DNA of 64,000 bases from Streptomyces sp. NBC_01716 (GCF_036248275.1 NZ_CP109181.1:2852001-2916000), one strand, 5' to 3'. Shown: positions 52,733 through 62,228, counted from the stretch's first letter. Notes: generated by a model from the letters alone, not told the origin. Numbers and translations are program-made.

Positions 52733-53200
52733 CCGGCGAGCATAGAACGCCGTCTTAACGGGCAAGAGACCGAATTGGCCTCGATCGGCTGCTAGTCTGG
52801 GCCGCCGGTCGGGACAGCGCGCGGAAAGCGTCGCCTTCCAGTCCCGACATACGTCGTCCCCTACGGGGGACCGGCCGGAGGAGGTGGGGCTGCGGTGGAT
52901 CGAAGTCACCCGGCCAGTACCAGCCGCTCTTCCTCGCGCTGTACCGCCTCTCGCATCTGAGGCCCTGCCCCGTACAGGCCCGCGGCTTGTCGCACGACGG
53001 AAGAGCATCGCACCAGCTCTGTTTTGCCTGTCTGTAGCGAATGCCGTCACCGCGTCCTCGCGGTGCCGCCCGCTTTGCGGACGTACGCGCGTCGCGTCGT
53101 TCTCACGCCGTCTCGGTCCCGATTCGGCACGTACGCGCCTCACGTCCCCGTTCCGGGCTGCGCCACGCCCCGCCGACGGCCTCTCCGGGAGGAGCCAGCC
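52733..53200. other. 468-bp leader region of corA with possible RNA structure
   Basis: No convincing gene lies here. GTCGGGAC (52808-52815) pairs with GTCCCGAC (52841-52848), and GTCCCC-TAC-GGGGAC folds just after. I could not match it to the M-box or another known riboswitch. A long structured leader before a magnesium transporter is compatible with Mg-sensing control. Confidence 0.4.
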
Positions 53201-54316
53201 ATGTCGATGATCCGTGACCTGCGTGCGGCGGTCCGTCCGTCACTGCGCAAGAGCAGCACCCCTTACAGCACGTACGACTCCACGCGCGACCCCTCGGCCT
53301 CCAGCGCCGTCGTCGACTGCGCCGTCTACCGCGGCGGCCGGCGGGTGAAGGACGAGCCGTGCCTCACCCCGCACGAGGCGATGCTGGAGGTGCGACGGGG
53401 CGGCGGGTTCGCCTGGATCGGCCTCCACGAGCCGACCGAGGAGGAATTCGCGGGTATCGCGGCCGAGTTCGGGCTGCACCCGCTCGCCGTCGAGGACGCC
53501 GTGCACGCCCACCAGCGGCCCAAGCTGGAGCGGTACGACGACACCCTCTTCGCCGTCTTCAAGACCATCCACTACGTGGAGCACGCGGAGCTCACGGCGA
53601 CCAGCGAGGTCGTGGAGACAGGCGAGGTCATGTGCTTCACCGGCCGGGACTTCGTCATCACCGTGCGGCACGGCGGCAAGGGCTCGCTGCGCGCGCTGCG
53701 CCACCGGATGGAGGAGGACAGCGAGCTCCTGGCCAAGGGGCCTTCGTCCGTCCTGCACGCCATCGCCGACCATGTCGTGGACGGCTACATCGCGGTGGCC
53801 GCGGCCGTGCAGGACGACATCGACGAGGTCGAGATCGATGTGTTCTCGGCGCCCGCGAAGGGCAGCCCGCGCGGCTCGGACGCGGGGCGGATCTATCAGC
53901 TGAAGCGCGAGGTGCTGGAGTTCAAGCGGGCCGTGGCACCGCTGCTGCGGCCGATGCAGCTGCTGAGCGAGCGTCCGATGCGGCTGGTCGAACCCGACGT
54001 ACAGAAGTACTTCCGGGACGTCGCGGACCATCTGGCCAGGGTGCACGAGGAGGTCGTCGGCTTCGACGAGCTGCTGAACTCGATCCTCCAGGCCAATCTG
54101 GCGCAGGCGACCGTCGCGCAGAACGAGGACATGCGCAAGATCACGTCCTGGGCGGCGATCATCGCCGTACCGACGGCTGTGTGCGGCGTCTACGGCATGA
54201 ACTTCGAGCACATGCCCGAGCTTCAGTGGAAGTACGGCTACCCGATGGTGCTGGGCGGCATCGCCGTCGTCTGTCTCACCATCCACCGGATGCTCAAGCG
54301 CAACGGGTGGCTGTAG
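53201..54316 (+). CDS. corA: CorA-type magnesium/cobalt transporter
   Basis: The 371-residue protein has a large cytosolic N-terminal domain, two C-terminal membrane helices and the selectivity signature YGMNFEHMPE, with GMN at 332-334. It forms a pentameric Mg channel. ATG 53201 has GGAGGAG at good spacing; the upstream in-frame stretch is leader. Another MgtE-related gene lies 1.6 kb away. Confidence 0.95.
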   Translation: MSMIRDLRAAVRPSLRKSSTPYSTYDSTRDPSASSAVVDCAVYRGGRRVKDEPCLTPHEAMLEVRRGGGFAWIGLHEPTEEEFAGIAAEFGLHPLAVEDAVHAHQRPKLERYDDTLFAVFKTIHYVEHAELTATSEVVETGEVMCFTGRDFVITVRHGGKGSLRALRHRMEEDSELLAKGPSSVLHAIADHVVDGYIAVAAAVQDDIDEVEIDVFSAPAKGSPRGSDAGRIYQLKREVLEFKRAVAPLLRPMQLLSERPMRLVEPDVQKYFRDVADHLARVHEEVVGFDELLNSILQANLAQATVAQNEDMRKITSWAAIIAVPTAVCGVYGMNFEHMPELQWKYGYPMVLGGIAVVCLTIHRMLKRNGWL

Positions 54317-54347
54317 GAGGCCTGACCCAGGCCCTAGGCTGCCGGGC

Positions 54348-54875
54348 ATGACAGAAACCGTGCCCGGCTCCCCGCTCCTCGGCAAGGCGCTCGTCGAGGA
54401 GGCCACCAAGAAGTCCGGCCTCATCTGGGTGCGGGCGGGCGGTCCCGCCCGTGCCCTGTGGCACGTCTGGCTGGACGGCGCCGCGCTGATCGTCGGCGAC
54501 GGCGACGGCGAGCAGCCGCTGCCGGGGCTGGTGGACGGCTCCACCGCCGAGGTGACCGTACGGAGCAAGGACAAGGGCGGGCGGCTGGTGGCCTGGACCG
54601 CTTCCGTCACCGAACTCGCTCCTCGTACGGAGGCGTGGGAGACGGCTGTCGCCGAGCTGAAGGGCAAGCGGCTGAACGCGCCGGACTTCGACGAGATGAC
54701 CGACCGGTGGGCGCGCGAGTCGCGCGTGCTGCGTCTGGAGCCGCGCGACGCGATCACCGACCTGCCGCACGGCTCACAGGCGGCGGCGCCGCTGCCGACT
54801 CCGGCGACGACGCGTCAGCCGGCCCCGGCGGCCGTGCCGCGCCTGCTGTTCAAGCGCGGGAAGAAGAAGGGCTGA
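54348..54875 (+). CDS. Hypothetical protein, 175 aa, PPOX-like beta-barrel
   Basis: The protein starts MTETVPGSPLLGKALVEEATKKS, with LWHVWLDGAALIVGDG and a KGGRLVAWTASVTEL beta pattern recalling FMN-binding split barrels, then a basic tail ending FKRGKKKG. It lies 31 bp after corA and may be in its operon. I recognise no catalytic motif. Confidence 0.78.
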   Translation: MTETVPGSPLLGKALVEEATKKSGLIWVRAGGPARALWHVWLDGAALIVGDGDGEQPLPGLVDGSTAEVTVRSKDKGGRLVAWTASVTELAPRTEAWETAVAELKGKRLNAPDFDEMTDRWARESRVLRLEPRDAITDLPHGSQAAAPLPTPATTRQPAPAAVPRLLFKRGKKKG

Positions 54876-54891
54876 GCCCGGACGGGCCGGT

Positions 54892-55671
54892 TCAGCTGCT
54901 CGGCAGCGTGGTGCCGTAGTCCACCGTCTCGCCCTTCGCGGGCGCCTTCAGCGGGAAGTCCTTGCCCCAGTCGCTGAGCGTGAGCGTTCCCGCGCCGCCC
55001 GCGCGGGCCAGTTGCAGCGGGTACGGCGTGCCTTCCAGGGAGACGTTCAGCGAACCGCCCGCGCCTTCGTCGCCGTTGACCTCGATGGTGCGTACGCCGC
55101 CGATCTGGGGGCGGCCGCCCTTGCCGAGCTTGCCGTGCAGTCCCAGCAGCCCGTCGAGCAGCACGCCCTTGTCGGTGAAACCCCGCAGCTGGTCGTAGGA
55201 CGGATCGTCCTCGGGGACCTTCACATACTTGTCGTCGAGCTTGTCCGCCGCCTCGGCGTCGGCCTTGCTGGGCGGGTCACCCTCGCCCTCACCGCCCTTG
55301 CCGTCCGGGTGGGTCCAGAACTCGGCGTCCGCCTTCAGGAACAGCTCGTCCCCGACCCGCAGCAGCTCGAACGTGCCCAGGGCCTCGGAGCTGACCGATC
55401 CGGTCCCGCCGGCCTCCTTGAGCGACATGTTGAGCTTGTAGGTCTGCCCGTCGGTGACGACCGTGCCCGCCAGGCGCACCGCGTCCGCACTCTCGGCCGC
55501 CGTCTTCGCCTTCTTCTCGATCCCGGCGGGCGACAGTTTGCCGACGCCGTTGGTGCCCGCGTCCGGATCCTCGTCGCCGCCGCACGCCGTGAGCGCGAGG
55601 CTCATCCCGACACAGAGAGCCACGGGAAACGCGGCCCGGCCAAGACGGACAAGGGACCGGGAAAGGGTCAC
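54892..55671 (-). CDS. Lipoprotein, LppX/LprG-like
   Basis: The 259-residue protein has lipobox LTAC (Cys33) and a beta domain with VRLAGTVVTDGQTYKLNMSL and LKADAEFW. It resembles the lipoprotein between adnA and adnB (same order of KA..TA, a K-rich strand, and EFW), so the two are likely paralogues. GTG 55669-55671 is preferred with GAGGCAG upstream; an ATG at 55687-55689 is possible. A lipid-carrier or antigen-like function is inferred from the fold. Confidence 0.85.
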   Translation of the reverse strand: MTLSRSLVRLGRAAFPVALCVGMSLALTACGGDEDPDAGTNGVGKLSPAGIEKKAKTAAESADAVRLAGTVVTDGQTYKLNMSLKEAGGTGSVSSEALGTFELLRVGDELFLKADAEFWTHPDGKGGEGEGDPPSKADAEAADKLDDKYVKVPEDDPSYDQLRGFTDKGVLLDGLLGLHGKLGKGGRPQIGGVRTIEVNGDEGAGGSLNVSLEGTPYPLQLARAGGAGTLTLSDWGKDFPLKAPAKGETVDYGTTLPSS

Positions 55672-55907
55672 GAACGCACTGCCTCTCATGCACGGCGGGG
55701 GACGGCAGACCGCAGCGTACCCGTGCCGCGCGGGCCCATCGACAACGAGCCCCGGCGACGGATCGCCCGTACCGTACGGACGGATCCGCCAGGGCGGCAC
55801 GGAGCGGTACGGGCTAGCCTGAACCCGTTGTCGCGGTCCATACGGGGACAGTCACGGGCAAGGCCACCGGCACGGCAGGGACAGTCGCGGGCAGGGAGGA
55901 GCGCATC

Positions 55908-57182
55908 ATGGCGTCGGGCGCTTCCCGGGTCTTCGTCTCGCACCTCGCCGGGGTGCCGGTCTTCGACCCCAACGGCGATCAGGTGGGGCGGGTGCGTGAC
56001 CTCGTGGCGATGCTGCGGGTCGGCGGGCGGCCGCCGCGCGTGCTCGGCATGGTCGTCGAAGTCCTCAGCAGGCGGCGGATCTTCCTGCCGATGACCCGCA
56101 TCACGGGCGTCGCGTCGGGCCAGGTGATCACGACGGGCGTGGTCAACATGCGGCGCTTCGAGCAGCGCCCCACGGAGCGGCTGGTCCTGGGCGAGCTGCT
56201 CGACCGCCGCGTACAGCTCGTGGAGAGCGGCGAGCAGGTGACCGTCCTCGACGTCGCCGTCCAGCAGCTGCCCGCCCGCCGCGAGTGGGAGATCGGGAAG
56301 GTCTTCGTCCGGCACGGCAAGAGCGGCGCGCTGCGGCGGCGCGGCGAGACGCTGACCCTCGACTGGTCGGCGGTCACCGGCTTCACGCTGGAGGAGGACG
56401 GCCAGGGCGCGGAGAATCTCGTCGCCACCTTCGAGCGGCTGCGCCCCGCCGACCTGGCCAATGTGCTGCACCATCTGTCGCCCAAGCGGCGTGCCGAGGT
56501 GGCCGCCGCCCTCGACGACGACCGGCTCGCCGACGTCCTGGAGGAGCTGCCCGAGGACGACCAGGTGGAGATCCTGGGCAAGCTGAAGGACGACCGGGCC
56601 GCGGACGTCCTGGAGGCGATGGACCCGGACGACGCGGCGGACCTGCTCTCCGAGCTGCCCGAGGAGGACAAGGAGCGGCTGCTGGCGCTGATGCGGCCGG
56701 GCGACGCCGCCGACGTACGGCGGCTGCTGGCGTACGAGGAGCGGACGGCGGGCGGCCTGATGACGACCGAGCCGATCGTGCTGCGGCCGGACGCGACGGT
56801 CGCCGACGCGCTGGCTCGGGTGCGCCGGCAGAACCTCTCACCCGCGCTGGCCGCCCAGGTCTATGTGTGCCGGGCGCCGGACGAGACACCGACGGGCAAG
56901 TATCTGGGCACGGTCCACTTCCAACGGCTGCTGCGCGAACCGCCGTTCATGCTGGTCGGCTCGATCGTGGAGAGCGATCTGCCGCCGCTGGCCCCCGACA
57001 CGCCCCTGCCCGAGGTCACCGGCTATCTCGCCGCGTACAACATGGTCGCCGCGCCGGTCGTGGACGAGAGCGGGTCGCTGCTCGGCGCCGTGACCGTCGA
57101 CGACGTCCTGGACCATCTGCTGCCGGACGACTGGCGGGAGACCGGGTTCAACGGCGCGGAGGAGGCCACGAGTGGCCACTGA
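55908..57182 (+). CDS. MgtE_N-CBS protein without a channel
   Basis: The 424-residue protein has an N-terminal PRC-barrel-like part (about 1-80), a MgtE_N helical repeat (about 170-290, with ADVLEELPEDDQ and AADLLSELPEED repeats) and a CBS pair (about 285-410). The five-helix MgtE channel is absent and no membrane helix is seen. MgtE_N and CBS sense Mg in true transporters, so this may be a cytosolic sensor or scaffold. Its stop overlaps the DUF1003 start. Confidence 0.9.
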   Translation: MASGASRVFVSHLAGVPVFDPNGDQVGRVRDLVAMLRVGGRPPRVLGMVVEVLSRRRIFLPMTRITGVASGQVITTGVVNMRRFEQRPTERLVLGELLDRRVQLVESGEQVTVLDVAVQQLPARREWEIGKVFVRHGKSGALRRRGETLTLDWSAVTGFTLEEDGQGAENLVATFERLRPADLANVLHHLSPKRRAEVAAALDDDRLADVLEELPEDDQVEILGKLKDDRAADVLEAMDPDDAADLLSELPEEDKERLLALMRPGDAADVRRLLAYEERTAGGLMTTEPIVLRPDATVADALARVRRQNLSPALAAQVYVCRAPDETPTGKYLGTVHFQRLLREPPFMLVGSIVESDLPPLAPDTPLPEVTGYLAAYNMVAAPVVDESGSLLGAVTVDDVLDHLLPDDWRETGFNGAEEATSGH

Positions 57183-57774
57183 GCGTCCGGAGGGTCAGTC
57201 GCCGAGGGAACGGGCCGCCACGGTCTCGGGTGCGAGCGCGCCGCCGCGCGGCCCGCGCGGACGGCTCGACCAGCCGCGCACGCCGAGGCGCAGGTTCCTG
57301 CCGGAGTACGACCCCGAGGCCTTCGCCCGGTTCTCGGAACGGATCGCGCGCTTCCTGGGGACGGGCCGCTTCATCGTCTGGATGACGCTGATCATCATCG
57401 TCTGGGTGCTGTGGAACGTCTTCGCGCCCAAGGAACTGCGCTGGGACGAGTACCCGTTCATCTTCCTGACCCTGATGCTGTCCCTCCAGGCCTCGTACGC
57501 GGCCCCGCTGATCCTGCTGGCACAGAACCGCCAGGACGACCGGGACCGGGTCACCCAGGAGCAGGAGCGCAAGCAGAACGAGCGCTCCATCGCCGACACC
57601 GAGTACCTGACCCGCGAGATCGCCTCGCTGCGGATGGGGCTCGGCGAGGTCGCCACCCGCGACTGGATCCGCTCGGAGCTCCAGGACCTCGTACGGGACC
57701 TGGCCGAGCAGCAGGTCCTGCTGCCCGCGGACCGGACGCGCGGACGTGACGAACCAGACCACCCGGAGCACTGA
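57172..57774 (+). CDS. DUF1003 two-helix membrane protein
   Basis: The 200-residue protein has two close transmembrane helices (WMTLIIIVWVLWNVF, and the FIFLTLMLSLQASYAAPLIL segment) followed by a basic, QNR-rich tail, the DUF1003 layout. GTG 57172 overlaps the stop of the MgtE_N-CBS gene, so the two are coupled. This pairing suggests the CBS protein acts with a membrane partner. Confidence 0.9.
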   Translation: MATERPEGQSPRERAATVSGASAPPRGPRGRLDQPRTPRRRFLPEYDPEAFARFSERIARFLGTGRFIVWMTLIIIVWVLWNVFAPKELRWDEYPFIFLTLMLSLQASYAAPLILLAQNRQDDRDRVTQEQERKQNERSIADTEYLTREIASLRMGLGEVATRDWIRSELQDLVRDLAEQQVLLPADRTRGRDEPDHPEH

Positions 57775-57816
57775 CGCGCTTTCCTGGGCGTGCGCGCCGC
57801 GCCGTACCATCTCCGT

Positions 57817-58977
57817 ATGGCTACCGACACGCACGAGACCGTCGCTCCCGCGGAGGACGCGGTGCGCGCAGCACTGGCGACGGTGAACGACCCCGAGATC
57901 CACCGGCCGATCACCGACCTCGGCATGGTGAAATCGGTCGACATCGGGGCGGACGGCGCGGTGGCTGTCACGGTCTATCTCACGGTGTCCGGCTGTCCCA
58001 TGCGCGAGACGATCACCACGAACGTGACGGAGGCGGTCGCCTCGGTCGCGGGCGTCACGCGGGTCGACGTCACGCTGGACGTGATGAGCGACGAGCAGCG
58101 CAAGGAGCTCGCGACGTCGCTGCGCGGCGGTACGGCCGAGCGTGAGGTGCCCTTCGCCAAGCCCGGCTCGCTGACCCGCGTGTACGCGGTGGCCTCCGGC
58201 AAGGGCGGTGTCGGCAAGTCGTCGGTGACGGTCAACCTGGCGGCGGCGATGGCCGCCGACGGTCTGAAGGTCGGCGTCGTGGACGCGGACATCTACGGGC
58301 ACAGCGTGCCGCGCATGCTGGGGGCCGACGGCAAGCCCACCCAGGTCGAGAACATGATCATGCCGCCGTCGGCGCACGGCGTGAAGGTCATCTCGATCGG
58401 CATGTTCACCCCGGGCAACTCGCCGGTGGTGTGGCGCGGACCGATGCTGCACCGGGCACTCCAGCAGTTCCTCGCCGATGTGTTCTGGGGCGATCTGGAC
58501 GTGCTGCTGCTGGACCTGCCGCCGGGGACGGGCGACATCGCGATCTCGGTGGCGCAGCTTGTGCCGAACGCCGAGATCCTGGTGGTCACCACCCCGCAGC
58601 AGGCCGCCGCCGAGGTCGCCGAGCGGGCCGGCTCCATCGCGGTGCAGACCCATCAGAAGATCGTCGGCGTGGTCGAGAACATGTCGGGCCTGCCCTGCCC
58701 GCACTGCGACGAGATCGTCGACGTGTTCGGGACGGGCGGCGGCCAGCGGGTCGCCGAGGGACTGACGAAGACCACGGGCGCCTCGGTGCCGGTGCTCGGC
58801 TCGATCCCGATCGACGTACGGCTGCGGGAGGGCGGCGACGAGGGCAAGCCGGTCGTGCTCTCCGACCCCGGCTCCCCCGCGGGTGCGGCGCTGCGCTCGA
58901 TCGCCGGCAAGCTGGGCGGGCGGCAGCGCGGTCTGGCCGGCATGACGCTGGGGCTGACGCCGCGCAACAAGTTCTGA
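57817..58977 (+). CDS. mrp: Mrp/NBP35-type Fe-S carrier ATPase
   Basis: The 386-residue protein has an N-terminal DUF59 (MIP18-like) domain (about 10-100), the P-loop SGKGGVGKSS (127-136), a central ATPase and CPHC in LPCPHCDEI, the two cysteines that bind a bridging Fe-S cluster. It delivers clusters to apo-proteins. ATG 57817 follows the DUF1003 gene by 43 bp. It matches the mrp gene of this block in mycobacteria. Confidence 0.95.
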   Translation: MATDTHETVAPAEDAVRAALATVNDPEIHRPITDLGMVKSVDIGADGAVAVTVYLTVSGCPMRETITTNVTEAVASVAGVTRVDVTLDVMSDEQRKELATSLRGGTAEREVPFAKPGSLTRVYAVASGKGGVGKSSVTVNLAAAMAADGLKVGVVDADIYGHSVPRMLGADGKPTQVENMIMPPSAHGVKVISIGMFTPGNSPVVWRGPMLHRALQQFLADVFWGDLDVLLLDLPPGTGDIAISVAQLVPNAEILVVTTPQQAAAEVAERAGSIAVQTHQKIVGVVENMSGLPCPHCDEIVDVFGTGGGQRVAEGLTKTTGASVPVLGSIPIDVRLREGGDEGKPVVLSDPGSPAGAALRSIAGKLGGRQRGLAGMTLGLTPRNKF

Positions 58978-58991
58978 GTCTCTGACAGCCG

Positions 58992-59040
58992 CTCATGTGT
59001 AAGGGGCGCCCGCCATTGGCGGGCGCCCCTTACACATGAG
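58992..59040. terminator. 23-bp perfect hairpin after mrp
   Basis: Arms 58992-59014 and 59018-59040 are exact complements around ATT, between the convergent mrp and the next gene (15 bp after mrp, 10 bp before the other). It is the longest hairpin in the window. Confidence 0.92.
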
Positions 59041-59049
59041 ACCGCGCGG

Positions 59050-59730
59050 CTACGCGGAGACGTACGTGTTGATGTCCTCGATCACCGAGAAGCCGAGGCC
59101 GTACGCGCTCATGCCGCGCCCGTACGCACCGATGTGCACCCCGTTCCCGGCCGCCTCGCCGGGTCCCGTCGAGCCCGCGAGCACCCAGCCGAATTCGGAT
59201 TCGCGATAGTGGAACGGTGTCGGCACGCCGTCCACGGGGAGCGAGAGCACCGACCAGGCGGAGCCGTTCAGATCGTCGGCCAGTGCGAAGGCCGTCTCGG
59301 TCTGCTGGTCCAGCCAGTCGTCGCGCAGCGAATGGTCGAGCTGTACGGGCCACGCCGACAGCAGCAGCGCCGAACCGGCCAGCCACGCCGCCGAGGACAC
59401 CGTTGTGGCGTCGAGGACGCCCGTGCCGTCCCCGCTGTGCCGTACGGGGCTCGCCGCGACGGTGATGACCGCCGCGAAGCGCTCCTTCTCCGCGCCCGGC
59501 GCCTCCGGTCTTATCGACGGCTCGTCACCATGTCCCGTGGAACCGTGCTGGACGGTGCCGTCCGCCGCCCTGCCCACCTGCATCAGCCATCGGGGGCCGG
59601 TGAACGCGTCGTCCAGTCCGTACCAGGGGAAGTTCGCCCGCAGATAGCCCTCGACCGTACGCCGGGCCCCCGACACTCCATCCGCCGTGCCGGCCGGGCC
59701 ATGGGCCCCTACCCGACTTGTCGTCTCCAT
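59050..59730 (-). CDS. Hypothetical protein, 226 aa
   Basis: The protein is soluble, begins METTSRVGAHGPAG and contains FPWYGLDDAFTGPRW and GWVLAGSTGPGE. No known domain is recognised. It is conserved in position between mrp and tatB on the minus strand in what I recall of this block, but I give no function. Confidence 0.75.
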   Translation of the reverse strand: METTSRVGAHGPAGTADGVSGARRTVEGYLRANFPWYGLDDAFTGPRWLMQVGRAADGTVQHGSTGHGDEPSIRPEAPGAEKERFAAVITVAASPVRHSGDGTGVLDATTVSSAAWLAGSALLLSAWPVQLDHSLRDDWLDQQTETAFALADDLNGSAWSVLSLPVDGVPTPFHYRESEFGWVLAGSTGPGEAAGNGVHIGAYGRGMSAYGLGFSVIEDINTYVSA

Positions 59731-59846
59731 CTGTCCGGACCGCCTCCTCTATCTCGGAGTCCGGAGCGGCCCGCCCTCACGGACGTCTCACCACCGGACA
59801 GATGGAGGATAGCCACCCGTTACCGACTGGCCGGGCAGGGTGGGGC

Positions 59847-60308
59847 TCAGGTGGCGTCTGCGTCGAAAGGCGGACGATCGGCCTGCTGGGGCTTCTCGGG
59901 CTTCTTGAGCAGGTCAGCGGTGCCGGAGGGGCTTTTCGTCAGGCTGGGCGCCGGGGTGTCGTTTGCGCCGGTCGAGTCATCCCTGCCATGGACCGAGTCG
60001 GCGACCTCGTTGATTTCCTTCTTGAGGTTGAAGCTGCTGCGGATCTCCTTCAGCCCGAGATCGTCCTCATGCTCCGACAGCTGCTTCCGGACGAACTTCT
60101 TCGGGTTGAGGTCCTCGAAATCGAAGTCCTTGAACTCCGGTCCCAGCTCGGAACGGATGTCCTCCTTGGCGTTGTCGGAGAACTCGCGCACCTTCCTGAT
60201 GAAACGGGAGACGTCCTGGATGACCTTGGGCAGCTTGTCCGGGCCGAAGACGAGCACGGCGAGAATCACGAGCGTCACCAGCTCAAGCGCGCCTATGTCA
60301 TTGAACAC
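59847..60308 (-). CDS. tatB: Twin-arginine translocase subunit TatB
   Basis: The 153-residue protein has a single N-terminal helix, MFNDIGALELVTLVILAVLV (1-20), the FGPDKLP turn and an amphipathic helix with KVREFSDN, all standard for TatB. It works with TatA and TatC, which are not here. GTG 60306-60308 is the start. It follows the htrA gene by 126 bp. Confidence 0.95.
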   Translation of the reverse strand: MFNDIGALELVTLVILAVLVFGPDKLPKVIQDVSRFIRKVREFSDNAKEDIRSELGPEFKDFDFEDLNPKKFVRKQLSEHEDDLGLKEIRSSFNLKKEINEVADSVHGRDDSTGANDTPAPSLTKSPSGTADLLKKPEKPQQADRPPFDADAT

Positions 60309-60434
60309 CTAGCTGCTCCTTGTGTTCTCCGTGCCCGCAGGCGAGACCTCGTCGGCCTGGCCTGTGGTGGGTCGAGGCCCGGGCCGCTCCACGGTACCCG
60401 GCGGACCTGGCCGGACGGTACCTTCATTCGGCAC

Positions 60435-62228
60435 TCACCTGCCTTCCGCGCTGCCGAGTACCAGAGTCATGGTCTGCTCTTTACCTCCGCGCGTCAGTGT
60501 GAGCTCCAATTCGTCACCTGGGCGGTGCGAGCGGACCTTCACGATCAGCTCCTCGCCGCTGTGCACGCGCTGGCCGTCCACCTCGGTGATGACGTCGCCG
60601 GTCCTGATGCCCGCCTTCGCCGCCGGGCCGCCTTCCTCCACCGCCGGCCCGCCACCGGCGCCCTTCGCACCGACCTTGGCGCCGTCGCCCGTGTACTCCA
60701 TGTCGAGCGTGACACCGATCACGGGGTGCGACGCCTTGCCGGTGTTGATCAGCTCCTCGGCGACGCGCTTGCCCTGGTTGATCGGTATCGCGAAGCCGAG
60801 CCCGATGGAACCGGCCTGGGCGCCGTCCGGCGTACCGCCGCCGTCGGCGCCGCGGATCGCGCTGTTGATGCCGATGACCTGGGCCTTCGAATTCACCAGC
60901 GGGCCGCCGGAGTTGCCGGGGTTGATCGGTGCGTCGGTCTGGAGGGCGTCGACGTAGCTGATGTCGCTGCCGTCGCCGTTCTCGCCGCCGGCGGTGATCG
61001 GGCGCTCCTTGGCGCTGATGATGCCCGCCGTGACGGTGTTCTGGAGGTCGAAGGGCGCGCCGATGGCCACCACCGGGTCGCCGACCTGGACGTTGTCGGA
61101 GTTGCCGAGCGGCAGCGGCTTGAGTCCGGAGACGCCGGTGACCTTCACCACGGCGAGGTCGTAGCCGCTGTCCTTGCCGACGAGCTTCGCCTTGGCGGTC
61201 TCGCCGCCGCTGAAGGTGATCGAGATGTCGCCGTTCTCGCCGGCGGGGTCGACCACATGGTTGTTGGTCAGGATGTGGCCGGAACGGTCCAGTACGAAGC
61301 CGGTGCCGGTGCCCTGCTCGCCGCCTCCGCTGACATGGAGGGTGACGACGCTCGGCAGGGCGCTGGAGGCGATCCCGGCGACGCTGTCGGCCGGACGGCC
61401 GCCGCTGTCGTTGCCCGCCTGGGGCAGTTCGACGCTGGTGAGGCCGCCGTTGCGCTCGATGTACGCGCCGACTCCACCACCGATGACGGCGGCGCAGAGC
61501 GCGAGTGCCAGGGCGCCCACGAGGCCGATACCGCGGCGCTTCTTCCGTTGCTCGCCCGGGTCGGGGTGGGACAGGGCCTGCTGTCCGGGGGCGCCCCAGG
61601 GGTCGTACTGGAGCCACTGGTTGGGCTGAGGGTGCGGGCCCTGGGGCGGGGGCAGGTGACCCTGGCCCTGGTGGCCCCGCATCGGCTGCTGGGCGCTCTG
61701 GGGCGGGACGCCGTACCCCGAGGCCGGCTGGGGCTGGGGTGCGCCGGGGGCGGCCGCGGCGGTCTGCCCGGTGTAGTGCTGCGGCGGGATGGGCGTGCCT
61801 CCCGCCGGGGTGGGCACCGGTCGCTGCACGGGAGGCGCGGGCGCCCAGGGGCCGGGGCCGCCGTAGGGCGGTGTGCTGTAGGGGTCGGGCTCGTGCAGCG
61901 GCTGCGGGCGGCCCTGCGTGCCCGTTCCCGCCGTGGCGCTCACCGCCGAGGGGGTGCGCTCGGGCGGGGCGAGGAGATGGTCCTCCGGATCCGGATCCGG
62001 GTCGAAGGACGGCTCCGGGCCGGCCGCTCGCTCGGGGACGCTGTCGGCGGGTCCGGTGACCGGCGCCCGGTCGGGACCCTGGGGGTTTTCATCGGTGACC
62101 GGCGACAGTTCCGTCGTCTCCTCAGTGATCCGGTGCTCCGGTACGTCGGAGTCCCGCGGTATCGCGCGCCCCGTAGCCGGGCGGCTCCACCACTTCGCCT
62201 TGGGTCCGGTGGCCTTGCCGTCGTCCAT
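60435..62228 (-). CDS. htrA: HtrA/DegP-type serine protease with long cytoplasmic tail
   Basis: The 597-residue protein has a 230-residue proline/glycine-rich cytoplasmic N-terminus, one membrane helix (about 233-256), a trypsin-like domain with His324 (NNHVV), Asp357 (GYDLAVV) and Ser440 (PGNSGGPL), and a C-terminal PDZ domain (about 490-597). The protease faces outside. It likely clears misfolded envelope proteins. ATG 62226-62228 is the start. Confidence 0.95.
   Translation of the reverse strand: MDDGKATGPKAKWWSRPATGRAIPRDSDVPEHRITEETTELSPVTDENPQGPDRAPVTGPADSVPERAAGPEPSFDPDPDPEDHLLAPPERTPSAVSATAGTGTQGRPQPLHEPDPYSTPPYGGPGPWAPAPPVQRPVPTPAGGTPIPPQHYTGQTAAAAPGAPQPQPASGYGVPPQSAQQPMRGHQGQGHLPPPQGPHPQPNQWLQYDPWGAPGQQALSHPDPGEQRKKRRGIGLVGALALALCAAVIGGGVGAYIERNGGLTSVELPQAGNDSGGRPADSVAGIASSALPSVVTLHVSGGGEQGTGTGFVLDRSGHILTNNHVVDPAGENGDISITFSGGETAKAKLVGKDSGYDLAVVKVTGVSGLKPLPLGNSDNVQVGDPVVAIGAPFDLQNTVTAGIISAKERPITAGGENGDGSDISYVDALQTDAPINPGNSGGPLVNSKAQVIGINSAIRGADGGGTPDGAQAGSIGLGFAIPINQGKRVAEELINTGKASHPVIGVTLDMEYTGDGAKVGAKGAGGGPAVEEGGPAAKAGIRTGDVITEVDGQRVHSGEELIVKVRSHRPGDELELTLTRGGKEQTMTLVLGSAEGR

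Noticed and set aside
52884..53210. 108-codon ORF in the corA leader
   Set aside because: Its GTG is directly on the GGAGG sequence with no spacing, and the composition resembles neighbouring non-coding frames.
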